64,000 bases of DNA, taken from an uncultured Alphaproteobacteria bacterium (GTDB lineage Bacteria > Pseudomonadota > Alphaproteobacteria > RF32 > CAG-239). The stretch spans positions 1-64,000 of the forward strand of contig CAKQDU010000007.1 in assembly GCA_934229625.1 (NCBI GenBank), in the 5' to 3' direction. The translations under genes and the position numbers were made by a program. Positions 9,298 through 16,626 of the stretch are shown here, piece after piece (position 1 is the stretch's first letter; every line of letters starts with the position of its first letter). A model generated the notes under the pieces. It saw nothing but the letters and a program-made list of their open reading frames with translations, was not told where the DNA came from and searched no databases.

Positions 9298-9325
9298 TTG
9301 ACAAGCCAATTTGTTTGTGTATATT
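9298..9325 (+). promoter_or_regulatory. Promoter of rplM-rpsI
   Basis: Perfect -35 TTGACA at 9298-9303, a 16-base spacer and TATATT at 9320-9325. This is the expected position for a strong promoter of the ribosomal-protein operon; the leader is about 30 bases. Confidence 0.75.
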
Positions 9326-9364
9326 AAGAGCGAATTTAATAACATTTTTAAGAAAGAGATAAAA

Positions 9365-9835
9365 ATGATTTCTACACACTCTACAAAACCTGCCGACATC
9401 GAAAGAAAATGGTACGTTGTTGATGCCAGCGATGTTGTTTTGGGCAGACTTTCCGCTGAAATCGCTAAAATTCTCCGTGGAAAGAACAAACCTTATTTCG
9501 CTCCGAACTTGGATTGCGGCGATTACGTTATTGTTATTAACGCCGACAAAGTTAAATTAACCGGTAAAAAACTGACAGATAAACACTATTATCAACATAC
9601 CGGCTACATCGGCAGCGTAAAAGATACAACAGCCGGCAAAATTTTGAACAGCCGTTTCCCGGAAAGAGTTATTCAAAAAGCTGTTGAACGCATGATTTCC
9701 CGCAACCCGTTGGGACGTCAGATGATGACAAAGCTTAAAGTATATGCCGGTGAAAATCACCCTCATACAGCGCAAAATCCGATTGTTTTGGATATTGCTT
9801 CTCAAAACCCTAAAAATAAAAGGAGTGCTTTGTAA
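9365..9835 (+). CDS. rplM: 50S ribosomal protein L13
   Basis: Full-length L13: RKWYVVDASDVVLGRL, GDYVIVINADKV, YYQHTGYIGS, NPLGRQMMTKLKVYAG, with HTAQNP near the C terminus. The start at 9365 follows AAGAAAGAG; a longer in-frame version from 9311 would put coding sequence into the promoter-proximal leader and lacks homology. It abuts rpsI, the standard L13-S9 pair, with a one-base overlap (TAATG). Confidence 0.97.
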   Translation: MISTHSTKPADIERKWYVVDASDVVLGRLSAEIAKILRGKNKPYFAPNLDCGDYVIVINADKVKLTGKKLTDKHYYQHTGYIGSVKDTTAGKILNSRFPERVIQKAVERMISRNPLGRQMMTKLKVYAGENHPHTAQNPIVLDIASQNPKNKRSAL

Positions 9836-10317
9836 TGGCTACTAAAAAAATCGAATCTTTGCAGGATATTAAAGCTGCTACCGCTGCTAACACAGAAGCT
9901 AAAGCTCCTCGCAAGTCTGTAAAAGACAAAAAAGGTCGTTCTTATGCTACAGGTAAAAGAAAAGACGCTGTTGCCAGAGTATGGGTTATGCCTGGTAAAG
10001 GCAATATCACAATTAACGGCAAATCTATGGACGAATATTTTGCTCGTCCGGTTTTGAAAATGGTTATCAATCAGCCGTTTGCCATTGCTAATCGTGAAAA
10101 TGAATTTGATGTTATTTGCACAGTTAAAGGCGGTGGTTTGTCTGGTCAAGCAGGCGCTATCAAACATGGTATTGCTAAAGCTTTGAACGAATACGAACCT
10201 GAATTGAGAACAGTTTTGAAACAAGCCGGTTTCTTGACACGTGATGACCGTGTTGTAGAACGTAAGAAATATGGTAAAGCTAAAGCTCGTCGTTCTTACC
10301 AATTCAGCAAACGTTAA
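9835..10317 (+). CDS. rpsI: 30S ribosomal protein S9
   Basis: S9 with RSYATGKRKDAVARVWV, the GGGLSGQAGAIKHGIAKAL region and the invariant basic tail YGKAKARRSYQFSKR that reaches the decoding site. An N-terminal extension of about 30 residues, common in alphaproteobacteria, precedes the conserved core. Cotranscribed with rplM; a strong terminator follows. Confidence 0.97.
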   Translation: MATKKIESLQDIKAATAANTEAKAPRKSVKDKKGRSYATGKRKDAVARVWVMPGKGNITINGKSMDEYFARPVLKMVINQPFAIANRENEFDVICTVKGGGLSGQAGAIKHGIAKALNEYEPELRTVLKQAGFLTRDDRVVERKKYGKAKARRSYQFSKR

Positions 10318-10346
10318 TCAAACGTCAAAGAACATTGCTTATATCA

Positions 10347-10381
10347 ACAGGTTGCGATTTTTTTTCACAACCTGTTTTTTG
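10347..10381 (+). terminator. Terminator of rplM-rpsI
   Basis: ACAGGTTG pairs perfectly with CAACCTGT (8 bp) around a T-rich loop, followed by TTTTTTG. Confidence 0.85.
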
Positions 10382-10517
10382 TTTGAATAACCTCAGATTT
10401 TGAAGTTTTATTATCTTAAAGAAAAAGCTTTCCATCGTTTTTTTATTTTGTTTTTAATTAGTTGTTTGCTTCCCCAAAACACACATATTTAGCATAAAGC
10501 ATAATTACAAAATTTTC

Positions 10518-10546
10518 TTTACAACGCTTTTGTTTATAGGTAATAT
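10518..10546 (+). promoter_or_regulatory. Promoter of structured leader A
   Basis: TTTACA at 10518-10523, 17-base spacer, TAATAT at 10541-10546. The start of transcription would be near 10553, just before the first hairpin of the leader. The AT-rich stretch 10382-10517 shows nothing else I can name. Confidence 0.6.
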
Positions 10547-10552
10547 ATTTTT

Positions 10553-10743
10553 GAAAGCGCAATAGCGCTTTTAGGGCGTCAGAAACCCTTTCACAAGATT
10601 AGTCGTTTGCAAACGACTCTAAATATGTTTGCCGATTTCCGTTGGACGGATGTCGGCTAAATAAGGCTATGCGCTGAATAAGCCGAGCCGTTTAATCTTG
10701 TACGGTTTCTGAACATCCGCCCGCCTAAAGGCGGGTTTTATTT
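10553..10743 (+). ncRNA. Structured leader RNA A upstream of a prepilin gene (candidate attenuator or riboswitch)
   Basis: About 190 nt with strong internal pairing. Hairpin AAAGCGC/GCGCTTT at 10554-10571. A long closing helix: 10574-10587 (GGGCG-TCAGAAACC) with 10704-10722, continued by ACAAGATTA (10593-10601) with TAATCTTGT (10693-10701). It encloses a junction with three hairpins: the palindrome at 10601-10618, 10631-10657 (GCCGA/TCGGC plus TCCGT/ACGGA) and 10665-10684. The 3' strand of the closing helix (CGCCC, 10718-10722) overlaps the 5' arm of the terminator at 10720-10735, so the two are mutually exclusive. No known riboswitch class recognised. Confidence 0.6.
10720..10743 (+). terminator. 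Terminator at the end of leader A
   Basis: CCCGCC (10720-10725), loop TAAA, GGCGGG (10730-10735), then TTTTATTTTAT. It lies 33 bases before the pilin ATG and competes with the leader's closing helix, so it may be conditional. Confidence 0.8.
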
Positions 10744-10775
10744 TATATGCAACAAATCAGAAGGAGTTAAGAAAC

Positions 10776-11426
10776 ATGTATAAGAATTTTGAAGCTGGAC
10801 GCAGTATGATAGAAATGCTTGGAGTTCTGGCTATTGTCGGCGTTTTATCTGTCGGAGGCATCGCCGGTTACTCTAAAGCGATGGAAAAATGGAAAACAAA
10901 TAAGGTGCTTAGCGAATACAGCTATTTAATTTATGGTTTAATGGAGCATTTATCTGATTATCAAAATTTAACTACAACTCAGAATTATAAAGTAATCGGC
11001 TTGCAAGATACCGTTATGGCAGCTGGTATTGTTCCGCAAACTTGGACTATAGGAACTACAAATTCAAGACAGCTTTACGATACTGACGGCAATATGGTTA
11101 ATGTATTTTCCCGACATCAGCGGCTGGTTGTTGATTTATATTTTGGAACACATGTCAAAAATGATGATGGCAACTTAGTTTCAACAAATTTTTCAACTGG
11201 ATTGTGCCGTGAATTGTTTTTAAACTTGGCGAAGCCGCTTGCCGATACTTTGCATTGGGCCAGATTATACCGCAGCAACGAATCATCGCCGGTTTTATTC
11301 TGGGGCAATAAAACTTGCAACGGAGCTGATAAGAAATGCTTAAATAGTACAACACTCTCAGAAATAGACGCCGCCTGCAAACTATGTATGAAAGACGACG
11401 CCTGCTGCATAGGGTTGGAATTTTAA
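10776..11426 (+). CDS. Prepilin-like protein 1
   Basis: A 216-residue protein with a short basic leader (MYKNFEAG) and a type IV prepilin processing site: cleavage after Gly8 would give RSMIEMLGVLAIVG with Glu at +5, followed by the hydrophobic N-terminal helix to about residue 30. The C-terminal half has the pattern C-x5-C-x11-C-x2-C-x5-C-C, close to that of the other three paralogues in this window, so disulfides are likely. AAGGAG lies 8 bases before the ATG. It is preceded by its own promoter and leader A. Not a classical major pilin; exact role (pilus, pseudopilus or surface adhesin) unknown. Confidence 0.8.
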   Translation: MYKNFEAGRSMIEMLGVLAIVGVLSVGGIAGYSKAMEKWKTNKVLSEYSYLIYGLMEHLSDYQNLTTTQNYKVIGLQDTVMAAGIVPQTWTIGTTNSRQLYDTDGNMVNVFSRHQRLVVDLYFGTHVKNDDGNLVSTNFSTGLCRELFLNLAKPLADTLHWARLYRSNESSPVLFWGNKTCNGADKKCLNSTTLSEIDAACKLCMKDDACCIGLEF

Positions 11427-11434
11427 CTCCAGCC

Positions 11435-12229
11435 CTACCCTGGGATTTTACTTTGGATTTCCAGAAAATATTTTACAGTTTGTTCACTCAAATCAGAGCT
11501 TGCATCTTTATCACAAACAATAATTCCATGCTGATGGCGCTGCAATTCAGACAATGTCCAAACATGACTAATACTGCCTTCTATGCTGTGTTTAAGCGCT
11601 TGAGCCTTATTTTTTCCGGTTGCTAAAATCATAACTTCTTCGGCGTCCATAATTGTACCGACACCAACAGTCAGAGCTTGTGTCGGAACTTTTGATAAAT
11701 CATAATCAAAAAATCTGGAATTTGCTTTTATGGTGCTTTCGGTCAATGTTTTGACTCTGGTGCGCGAAGACAGCGATGAAAAAGGCTCATTAAAAGCAAT
11801 ATGTCCGTCTTCGCCTACTCCGCCTATAAACAGATGAATACCGCCCATCTCTTTAATTTTGCGCTCATAGCCTAAACATTCTTTTTCATAATCTTTGGTT
11901 AGGCCGTCTAAAATATGAATATTTTTTCTTTGAATATCAATATGATTAAAAAAATTCTCATACATAAAATAATGATAGCTTTGCGGATGTTCCGGAGCAA
12001 GTCCAATATATTCATCCATATTAAAGGTAACGACATTGGCGAATGAAACTTTATTTTCTTCGCATAATTTTATCAATTTTTTATACATACCCAATGGAGT
12101 GGAGCCTGTCGGTAAACCCAAAACAAACGGTTTGCCCGGAGTTGGTTTAAAACGGTTGATTTTATAGGCAACATAATTTGCCGCCCAATTAGAAACCAAA
12201 TCTTTATCATCTTTTATTATTACGCGCAT
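11435..12229 (-). CDS. nagB: Glucosamine-6-phosphate deaminase
   Basis: Converts glucosamine-6-phosphate to fructose-6-phosphate plus ammonia. Seen: LGLPTGSTPLGMYKKL, FNMDEYIGL, HLFIGGVGEDGHIAFNEPFSS (catalytic Asp/His/Glu cluster) and TVGVGTIMDAEEV. 264 residues, normal length. It overlaps the end of nagA by 10 bases, so the two form one operon that funnels amino sugars, such as peptidoglycan or host N-acetylglucosamine, into glycolysis. glmM at 51484 runs the opposite, biosynthetic direction. Confidence 0.96.
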   Translation of the reverse strand: MRVIIKDDKDLVSNWAANYVAYKINRFKPTPGKPFVLGLPTGSTPLGMYKKLIKLCEENKVSFANVVTFNMDEYIGLAPEHPQSYHYFMYENFFNHIDIQRKNIHILDGLTKDYEKECLGYERKIKEMGGIHLFIGGVGEDGHIAFNEPFSSLSSRTRVKTLTESTIKANSRFFDYDLSKVPTQALTVGVGTIMDAEEVMILATGKNKAQALKHSIEGSISHVWTLSELQRHQHGIIVCDKDASSDLSEQTVKYFLEIQSKIPG

Positions 12230-13401
12230 ACTAATTTTCCTTTCTCATAAATTTTACCTTTAATAATCGTGTATTTTACCTTCAGCTTGTCACTAAGTAT
12301 AACAAAATCCGCATCATATCCCGGAGCAATAACGCCCAAATTATCCTGTTTCATAATTCTTGCCGGATTGGTTGACGCCATGTGAATAGCCTCTTCCAGC
12401 CTGAACCCGTAAGAAACAATATTTTTCACGCTGTCTATCATTGTCAGCGCCGAACCGGCAATCACATTGTCCGATTTTCGGTAAAAACATTTATCCAGAT
12501 ACACTTCCTCACCGTTAGCAAACAACGGTCCGTGTTTTTGCTTTGTCGGTTTCAGAGCATCGGTAACCAAAACAACTTTATCCAAAGACTTGCAGGTCAG
12601 CAAAAACTTTATAATTTCCGAATCAATATGAATACCATCAGCAATAATTTCACAAGAAAGTTCAGGATGTATAAATACGGCGCCTACTGCTCCAGGGTCG
12701 CGGTGATGCATGCGGCTCATGGCGTTAAACAGATGGGTAACATGCATAATTCTAGCCTGCATACCTTCAATCATCTGCTTATAGGTAGCGTTTGTATGTC
12801 CTGCCTGCATAACAATTCCTTTAGATATGCAATACAGAGCCAACTCCCGCATATTTTTTATTTCCGGCGCCAGCGTCATATTGATAATATGACCTTCTGA
12901 AGCTTGCCATAATTCCTCCATCAGATTCAAATCCACCGGACTTACCGTATCCGGCGACTGCACGCCAAGTCTGGCCGGAGAAATAAAAGGTCCTTCCAGA
13001 TGTATGCCTAAAATTTTTGCTCCTTTTTCTTTGCCCATTGCTTTGACAATGGCGCGTATGCCGCGTATCATTTTATCTTTTTTTTCAGAATATAATGTCG
13101 GAATAAATGAAGTTACTCCACATTTTGCCAAACCCTCGGACATTTTTAAAATAGATTTTGATGAACAGTCCTCTGTTCCGTATCCACCAAAACCATGAAT
13201 ATGCGTATCTATAAACCCCGGAGCAATGCTGCAGCCTTTTACATCTATAAGACGAGTGTCATCACTAAACTTTTTTTGAAAAAAACGTTCTTCGTTAAAA
13301 ACATCAACAATTTTATCATTTTTTATTAAAACGGCACAGTTTTTCATCATTGAATAACCATTATAAACTACAGCATTGTGAAAACAAACATCACCGGACA
13401 T
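12220..13401 (-). CDS. nagA: N-acetylglucosamine-6-phosphate deacetylase
   Basis: Removes acetate from GlcNAc-6-phosphate. Amidohydrolase fold: PGFIDTHIHGFGGYGTED, HLEGPFISP, GHTNATY, HLFNAMSRMHHRDPG and the catalytic Asp in VLVTDALKPT. The start at 13401 is chosen because GGAGGAGG lies six to eight bases upstream; an in-frame ATG eight codons earlier would itself contain that site. No PTS transporter specific for GlcNAc is visible nearby. Confidence 0.95.
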   Translation of the reverse strand: MSGDVCFHNAVVYNGYSMMKNCAVLIKNDKIVDVFNEERFFQKKFSDDTRLIDVKGCSIAPGFIDTHIHGFGGYGTEDCSSKSILKMSEGLAKCGVTSFIPTLYSEKKDKMIRGIRAIVKAMGKEKGAKILGIHLEGPFISPARLGVQSPDTVSPVDLNLMEELWQASEGHIINMTLAPEIKNMRELALYCISKGIVMQAGHTNATYKQMIEGMQARIMHVTHLFNAMSRMHHRDPGAVGAVFIHPELSCEIIADGIHIDSEIIKFLLTCKSLDKVVLVTDALKPTKQKHGPLFANGEEVYLDKCFYRKSDNVIAGSALTMIDSVKNIVSYGFRLEEAIHMASTNPARIMKQDNLGVIAPGYDADFVILSDKLKVKYTIIKGKIYEKGKLVCA

Positions 13402-13493
13402 AACGACCTCCTCCGTTAAAATCATAACACAATATCTGAATGATTAACACAATCCGGCCGTTTTTGCAAGAATGTCATAAACTAAAAAATATC

Positions 13494-13522
13494 TTTACTT
13501 TCTAACTGTGTTCAGCTAAAAT
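13494..13522 (+). promoter_or_regulatory. Promoter of structured leader B
   Basis: TTTACT at 13494-13499, 17-base spacer, TAAAAT at 13517-13522. Transcription would start near 13529. The element matches the arrangement before leader A. Confidence 0.5.
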
Positions 13523-13528
13523 AATTGT

Positions 13529-13718
13529 CGGATGGATAATAGTCTGTCTGGGGTGTGGTAGCCTCTTCAATAGACGTCTTTATACAAAGACGATAAATAT
13601 TTGTGTCTTCTGGCGAAAGCTGGAAGGTAGCAGAATATGCTATATTTAGCTAATATGCTGCACTATTTTTCTATTGAATAGCTTACCAACTTCCAGCTGT
13701 CTTTCCGACAGCTTTTTT
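13529..13718 (+). ncRNA. Structured leader RNA B upstream of a prepilin gene (candidate attenuator or riboswitch)
   Basis: About 190 nt between nagA and the second pilin gene. Visible pairing: CGTCTTT/AAAGACG at 13575-13592; a long helix AGCTGGAAG (13618-13626) with CTTCCAGCT (13690-13698), extended by GTAGC/GCTTAC; inside it, an imperfect hairpin bounded by GCAG (13630-13633) and CTGC (13658-13661). The 3' strand of the long helix overlaps the 5' arm of the terminator (13695-13701) by four bases, so helix and terminator exclude each other, as in leader A. Primary sequence is not obviously shared with leader A. No known class recognised. Confidence 0.55.
13695..13718 (+). terminator. Terminator at the end of leader B
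   Basis: AGCTGTC (13695-13701) pairs with GACAGCT (13707-13713) around TTTCC, followed by five T. It lies 30 bases before the pilin ATG. Confidence 0.8.
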
Positions 13719-13748
13719 GTTGCATGAAAAAGATGAAAGGAAGTTACG

Positions 13749-14381
13749 ATGAAATTAAATCAATTCGGACGCAGTATGATAGAAATGCTGGGTGTACTGG
13801 CGATTATCGGCGTACTATCGGTCGGCGGAATCGCTGGATATTCGCAAGCTATGGAAAAGTTTAAGATGAATAAGGCTATAGGCGATTATAATATGCTGAT
13901 TTTCGGATTATTAGAGCATGAGGCAGAACTTAAAAAATTAGCCACAAATATGAATGTTACCTTCACATCGTTAATTAACTATGTGGACTCTGCCGGTCTG
14001 GTTCCGCAAAATTGGCAAAAAATAAATGCTTCTGTAATGTCTGACGCTTACGGCAACCACATTCAGATATTTGTAAATGACATCGAAAAACTGGTTGTAG
14101 ATTTTTATCTAGGAGGATTTGAAGCCGGAGATGATAAAGTTTGGCGAAAATCCAAAGCTTTTAATCCCAAACTATGCCGTGAGATTTTCAGCAATATTGC
14201 CGCTCCTTTGCATTCTACTTTAGAAAAAGCGTGGATATATGGTTCTGACTACGAATTTTTCGGCGATAAATTTTGCAGTAAAAATGTGACATGTTTGCAA
14301 AACATAACGTTGTCACAAATTAAAAACGCTTGCAATTCTTGTGAAAAAGAAAAATATTGCGCTGTGGTATTTTGGTTTTAA
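13749..14381 (+). CDS. Prepilin-like protein 2
   Basis: 210 residues. Leader MKLNQFG, predicted cleavage before RSMIEMLGVLAIIG (Glu at +5), then a hydrophobic helix ending near GYSQAMEKFK. The C terminus carries the family pattern C-x5-C-x11-C-x2-C-x5-C (CSKNVTC ... CNSCEKEKYC). GAAAGGAAG is a good Shine-Dalgarno. Preceded by promoter and leader B. Converges on ruvC with a 4-base gap. Confidence 0.8.
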   Translation: MKLNQFGRSMIEMLGVLAIIGVLSVGGIAGYSQAMEKFKMNKAIGDYNMLIFGLLEHEAELKKLATNMNVTFTSLINYVDSAGLVPQNWQKINASVMSDAYGNHIQIFVNDIEKLVVDFYLGGFEAGDDKVWRKSKAFNPKLCREIFSNIAAPLHSTLEKAWIYGSDYEFFGDKFCSKNVTCLQNITLSQIKNACNSCEKEKYCAVVFWF

Positions 14382-14385
14382 GCGG

Positions 14386-14868
14386 CTATTTATAAGAAAC
14401 AGCCGTCCTATAGTGGCTACGCGTAATCGCCATTGCCAAAGCATCTGAAGAATCGTTGTTTTTAGGTTTGCACCCAGGGAGCAGAATTTTAACCATGGTT
14501 TCAACCTGATTTTTATCGGCGTGTCCAACACCGACCAGCGCTTTTTTAACTTTAGTCGGGTCAAATTCAAACAGCGGCAAATGATAATGACCGGCAGCCA
14601 AAATAACCACTCCGCGCGCCATACTCAATTTGAGCGACGTTTCCGGATTGGAATTAAGAAAAGTTTTTTCAATTGCTGCTTCAACCGGCTGATATGTTTC
14701 AATAACTTCGCTTAATGTGTTAAAAATAATATCCAGTCGTTCTTCTATCGGCATTTTAGGCGAAGTAGGAATAAAACCGTCCGCAACATATTGCAGACGG
14801 TTTGCATTTACTTCAATAATCCCCCACCCTGTGGAAGATAAACTTGGATCAAGCCCCAAGATGCGCAT
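14386..14868 (-). CDS. ruvC: Crossover junction endodeoxyribonuclease RuvC
   Basis: Holliday-junction resolvase acting with RuvAB. Seen: N-terminal acidic site RILGLDPSLSSTGWG, the Glu in VEAAIEKTFLNSNPETSLKL, and the C-terminal NDSSDALAMAI acidic pair. 160 residues. The start overlaps the yebC stop by one base (TAATG). ruvA and ruvB, often next in the operon, are not here. Confidence 0.96.
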   Translation of the reverse strand: MRILGLDPSLSSTGWGIIEVNANRLQYVADGFIPTSPKMPIEERLDIIFNTLSEVIETYQPVEAAIEKTFLNSNPETSLKLSMARGVVILAAGHYHLPLFEFDPTKVKKALVGVGHADKNQVETMVKILLPGCKPKNNDSSDALAMAITRSHYRTAVSYK

Positions 14869-15626
14869 TATTCCTCACCGGCTAATTGAGCCATTACATC
14901 TTCAGCTATTTCAGCATTGTGGTAAACGTGTTGAACGTCTTCGTCATCTTCCAAAGCGTCAACAAATTCCAAAAACTTACGAGCGCTGTCAACATCGTTA
15001 ATATCGACTTTAACAGTTGGTTTCCAATCCAAACGAGAAGCTGACGGAGTGCCGTATTTAGCTTCCAAAGCGCCGGTAACAGCGGACAAATCATCCGGCA
15101 AAGTTTCAATTTCATGATAATTTTCATCAGAAACAACTTCATTGGCGCCAGCCTCTAAGGCAGCTTCAAACATTTCATCGGCACTGGCAACCGAAGCCGG
15201 ATATTGAATATATCCGATACGTTCAAAATTGAAAGCAACCGAACCGTTTTCACCCATAGCACCGCCGCGTTTGCCAAAAATAGTGCGGACATTGCCGGCA
15301 GTACGGTTTTTATTATCGGTCAAAGCTTCAACAATAACTGCAACTTTGCCTGAAGAAAAGCCTTCATAGCGCATAGATACAAAGTCTGCGCCGCCGGCAA
15401 CTGTTGTAGCCTTAGCAATAGCGCGTTCAATATTGTCTTTAGGCATGCTTTCGGCGCGGGCAGCCTGAATAGCCAAACGCAAACGCGGATTTTTATCCGG
15501 CTCAGGCAAACCGCTTTTAGCGGCAACGGTAATTTCACGGGCTAATTTAGCGAAAACGCGCGCTTTTTTAGCATCTTGTGCGCCTTTTCTGTACATAATA
15601 TTCTTAAATTGGGAATGTCCTGACAT
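14868..15626 (-). CDS. YebC/PmpR-family regulatory protein
   Basis: 252 residues starting SGHSQFKNIMYRKGAQDAKK, the family signature, with PEPDKNPRLR and MPKDNIERAIAKA. The family includes DNA-binding regulators and a recently recognised group of ribosome-associated factors that help translate proline stretches. TGAGGAG lies before the ATG. Pairing with ruvC is the common proteobacterial order. Confidence 0.95.
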   Translation of the reverse strand: MSGHSQFKNIMYRKGAQDAKKARVFAKLAREITVAAKSGLPEPDKNPRLRLAIQAARAESMPKDNIERAIAKATTVAGGADFVSMRYEGFSSGKVAVIVEALTDNKNRTAGNVRTIFGKRGGAMGENGSVAFNFERIGYIQYPASVASADEMFEAALEAGANEVVSDENYHEIETLPDDLSAVTGALEAKYGTPSASRLDWKPTVKVDINDVDSARKFLEFVDALEDDEDVQHVYHNAEIAEDVMAQLAGEE

Positions 15627-15717
15627 TCTTTAATCTCCTCAAAAACTTGATTCTTTTATGGAATTTTTATAGCCTAACAGCGTAAATTTTCAAGTTTTTT
15701 TTACAAAAAAACACAAA

Positions 15718-16608
15718 TTATTGATTATCCTCGGCCAATTCTACTTTAGTAAGCAGAAAATCAGGCGTGCGGCGGCCAAAAGTGTGGAATTTACGCATTA
15801 AGCTCATAGCCTCGCTGTCTTTAGGATTTCCATCACGCTTATCTGCATTTTTACGGCGCTCGTCGCGCTGTTCGCGGCGATTCCGGCGCTCCGGTCGTGC
15901 TGAGTTTTCGGCAGGCGTTTCAACCTGTTCTACTGTCGGTGCGGGCTGCTCAGACACAGGTGTATTTTCAACCTCTGCCGGTTCAATTTGCACAGCTTCC
16001 TGCTCTTTAGCGCGGTCCACTTTGATTTCGTCCGGAGTTTTTAGGATTTTATCCAAAATATCCTGAGTTTCTTTGGAGCGGCGATTAGTAAACACAATAT
16101 TCTGTTTATCGGCAGGCAAAACTTCTAAAATCTGCTCCAAATTAGCCAGCTGATGCAGCTTTTTAATCAGATTGATATCATCAACAACTAAAATATTTAT
16201 ATTTGATAAATCAACTTTGTCTTCTTTAAGCAAATCCAAAAGCAAACTCGGCGAAGCAATAATCACATTTGCCTCATCATCAACATTTTCTTCATTATCG
16301 GTTAAAGTTGTTTCGCTGATTTCATGATATTTGTTAAACACGGCAAAGCGGTCCGAAACAATTACCGACTGTTTAGAATTTGCGGTAACAATAAGAATAT
16401 TTTGCGCCTCATGACGAGCAATAATATCTATCAGCGGAAAGACATATGAACACGTTTTTCCGCAACCGGCCGGAGCTATGGCAAACACATCTTTTCCGGC
16501 TAATATAGAAGGAATAACATCGGTCTGCACAGTTGTCGGAGCGGTAATTCCGGCTTCGTTAATCGCTTTTATGGTGGTTTCACTTAAACCAAGTTCTTTA
16601 AATTCCAT
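15718..16608 (-). CDS. Single-domain DEAD-box-like protein, degenerate
   Basis: 296 residues. Begins like a DEAD-box helicase: FKELGLSETTIKAI...ITAPTTVQ (Q motif), Walker A APAGCGKT near residue 50, ASPSLLLDLL at motif Ib. Motif II reads DDIN instead of DEAD, the SAT motif is replaced (FTNRRS), and the whole second RecA domain with the arginine finger is missing. After about residue 205 comes a Pro/Glu-rich then Arg-rich tail (RPERRNRREQRDERRK) that looks disordered and RNA-binding. Not a truncated reading frame: I see no helicase C-domain remnant downstream. Probably ATP-binding at most. 18 bp before ftsH's stop codon side; likely same transcript as ftsH. Confidence 0.7.
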   Translation of the reverse strand: MEFKELGLSETTIKAINEAGITAPTTVQTDVIPSILAGKDVFAIAPAGCGKTCSYVFPLIDIIARHEAQNILIVTANSKQSVIVSDRFAVFNKYHEISETTLTDNEENVDDEANVIIASPSLLLDLLKEDKVDLSNINILVVDDINLIKKLHQLANLEQILEVLPADKQNIVFTNRRSKETQDILDKILKTPDEIKVDRAKEQEAVQIEPAEVENTPVSEQPAPTVEQVETPAENSARPERRNRREQRDERRKNADKRDGNPKDSEAMSLMRKFHTFGRRTPDFLLTKVELAEDNQ

Positions 16609-16626
16609 TTTTTCCTCTTTTTTATA

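Noticed and set aside
9802..10302. 166-codon frame opposite rpsI
   Set aside because: A shadow of the S9 gene on the other strand with no start signals.
10553..10743. c-di-GMP riboswitch (GEMM) for leader A
   Set aside because: The expected GEMM landmarks (GCAAACC, AAAGCCT and GGTAGGTAGC in order) are missing; the fold is a three-hairpin junction instead.
13605..13720. SRP 4.5S RNA for leader B
   Set aside because: GGAAGGTAGCAG looks like the SRP GGAAGGAAGCAG loop, but the conserved A is changed, and flanking pairing does not form helix 8.
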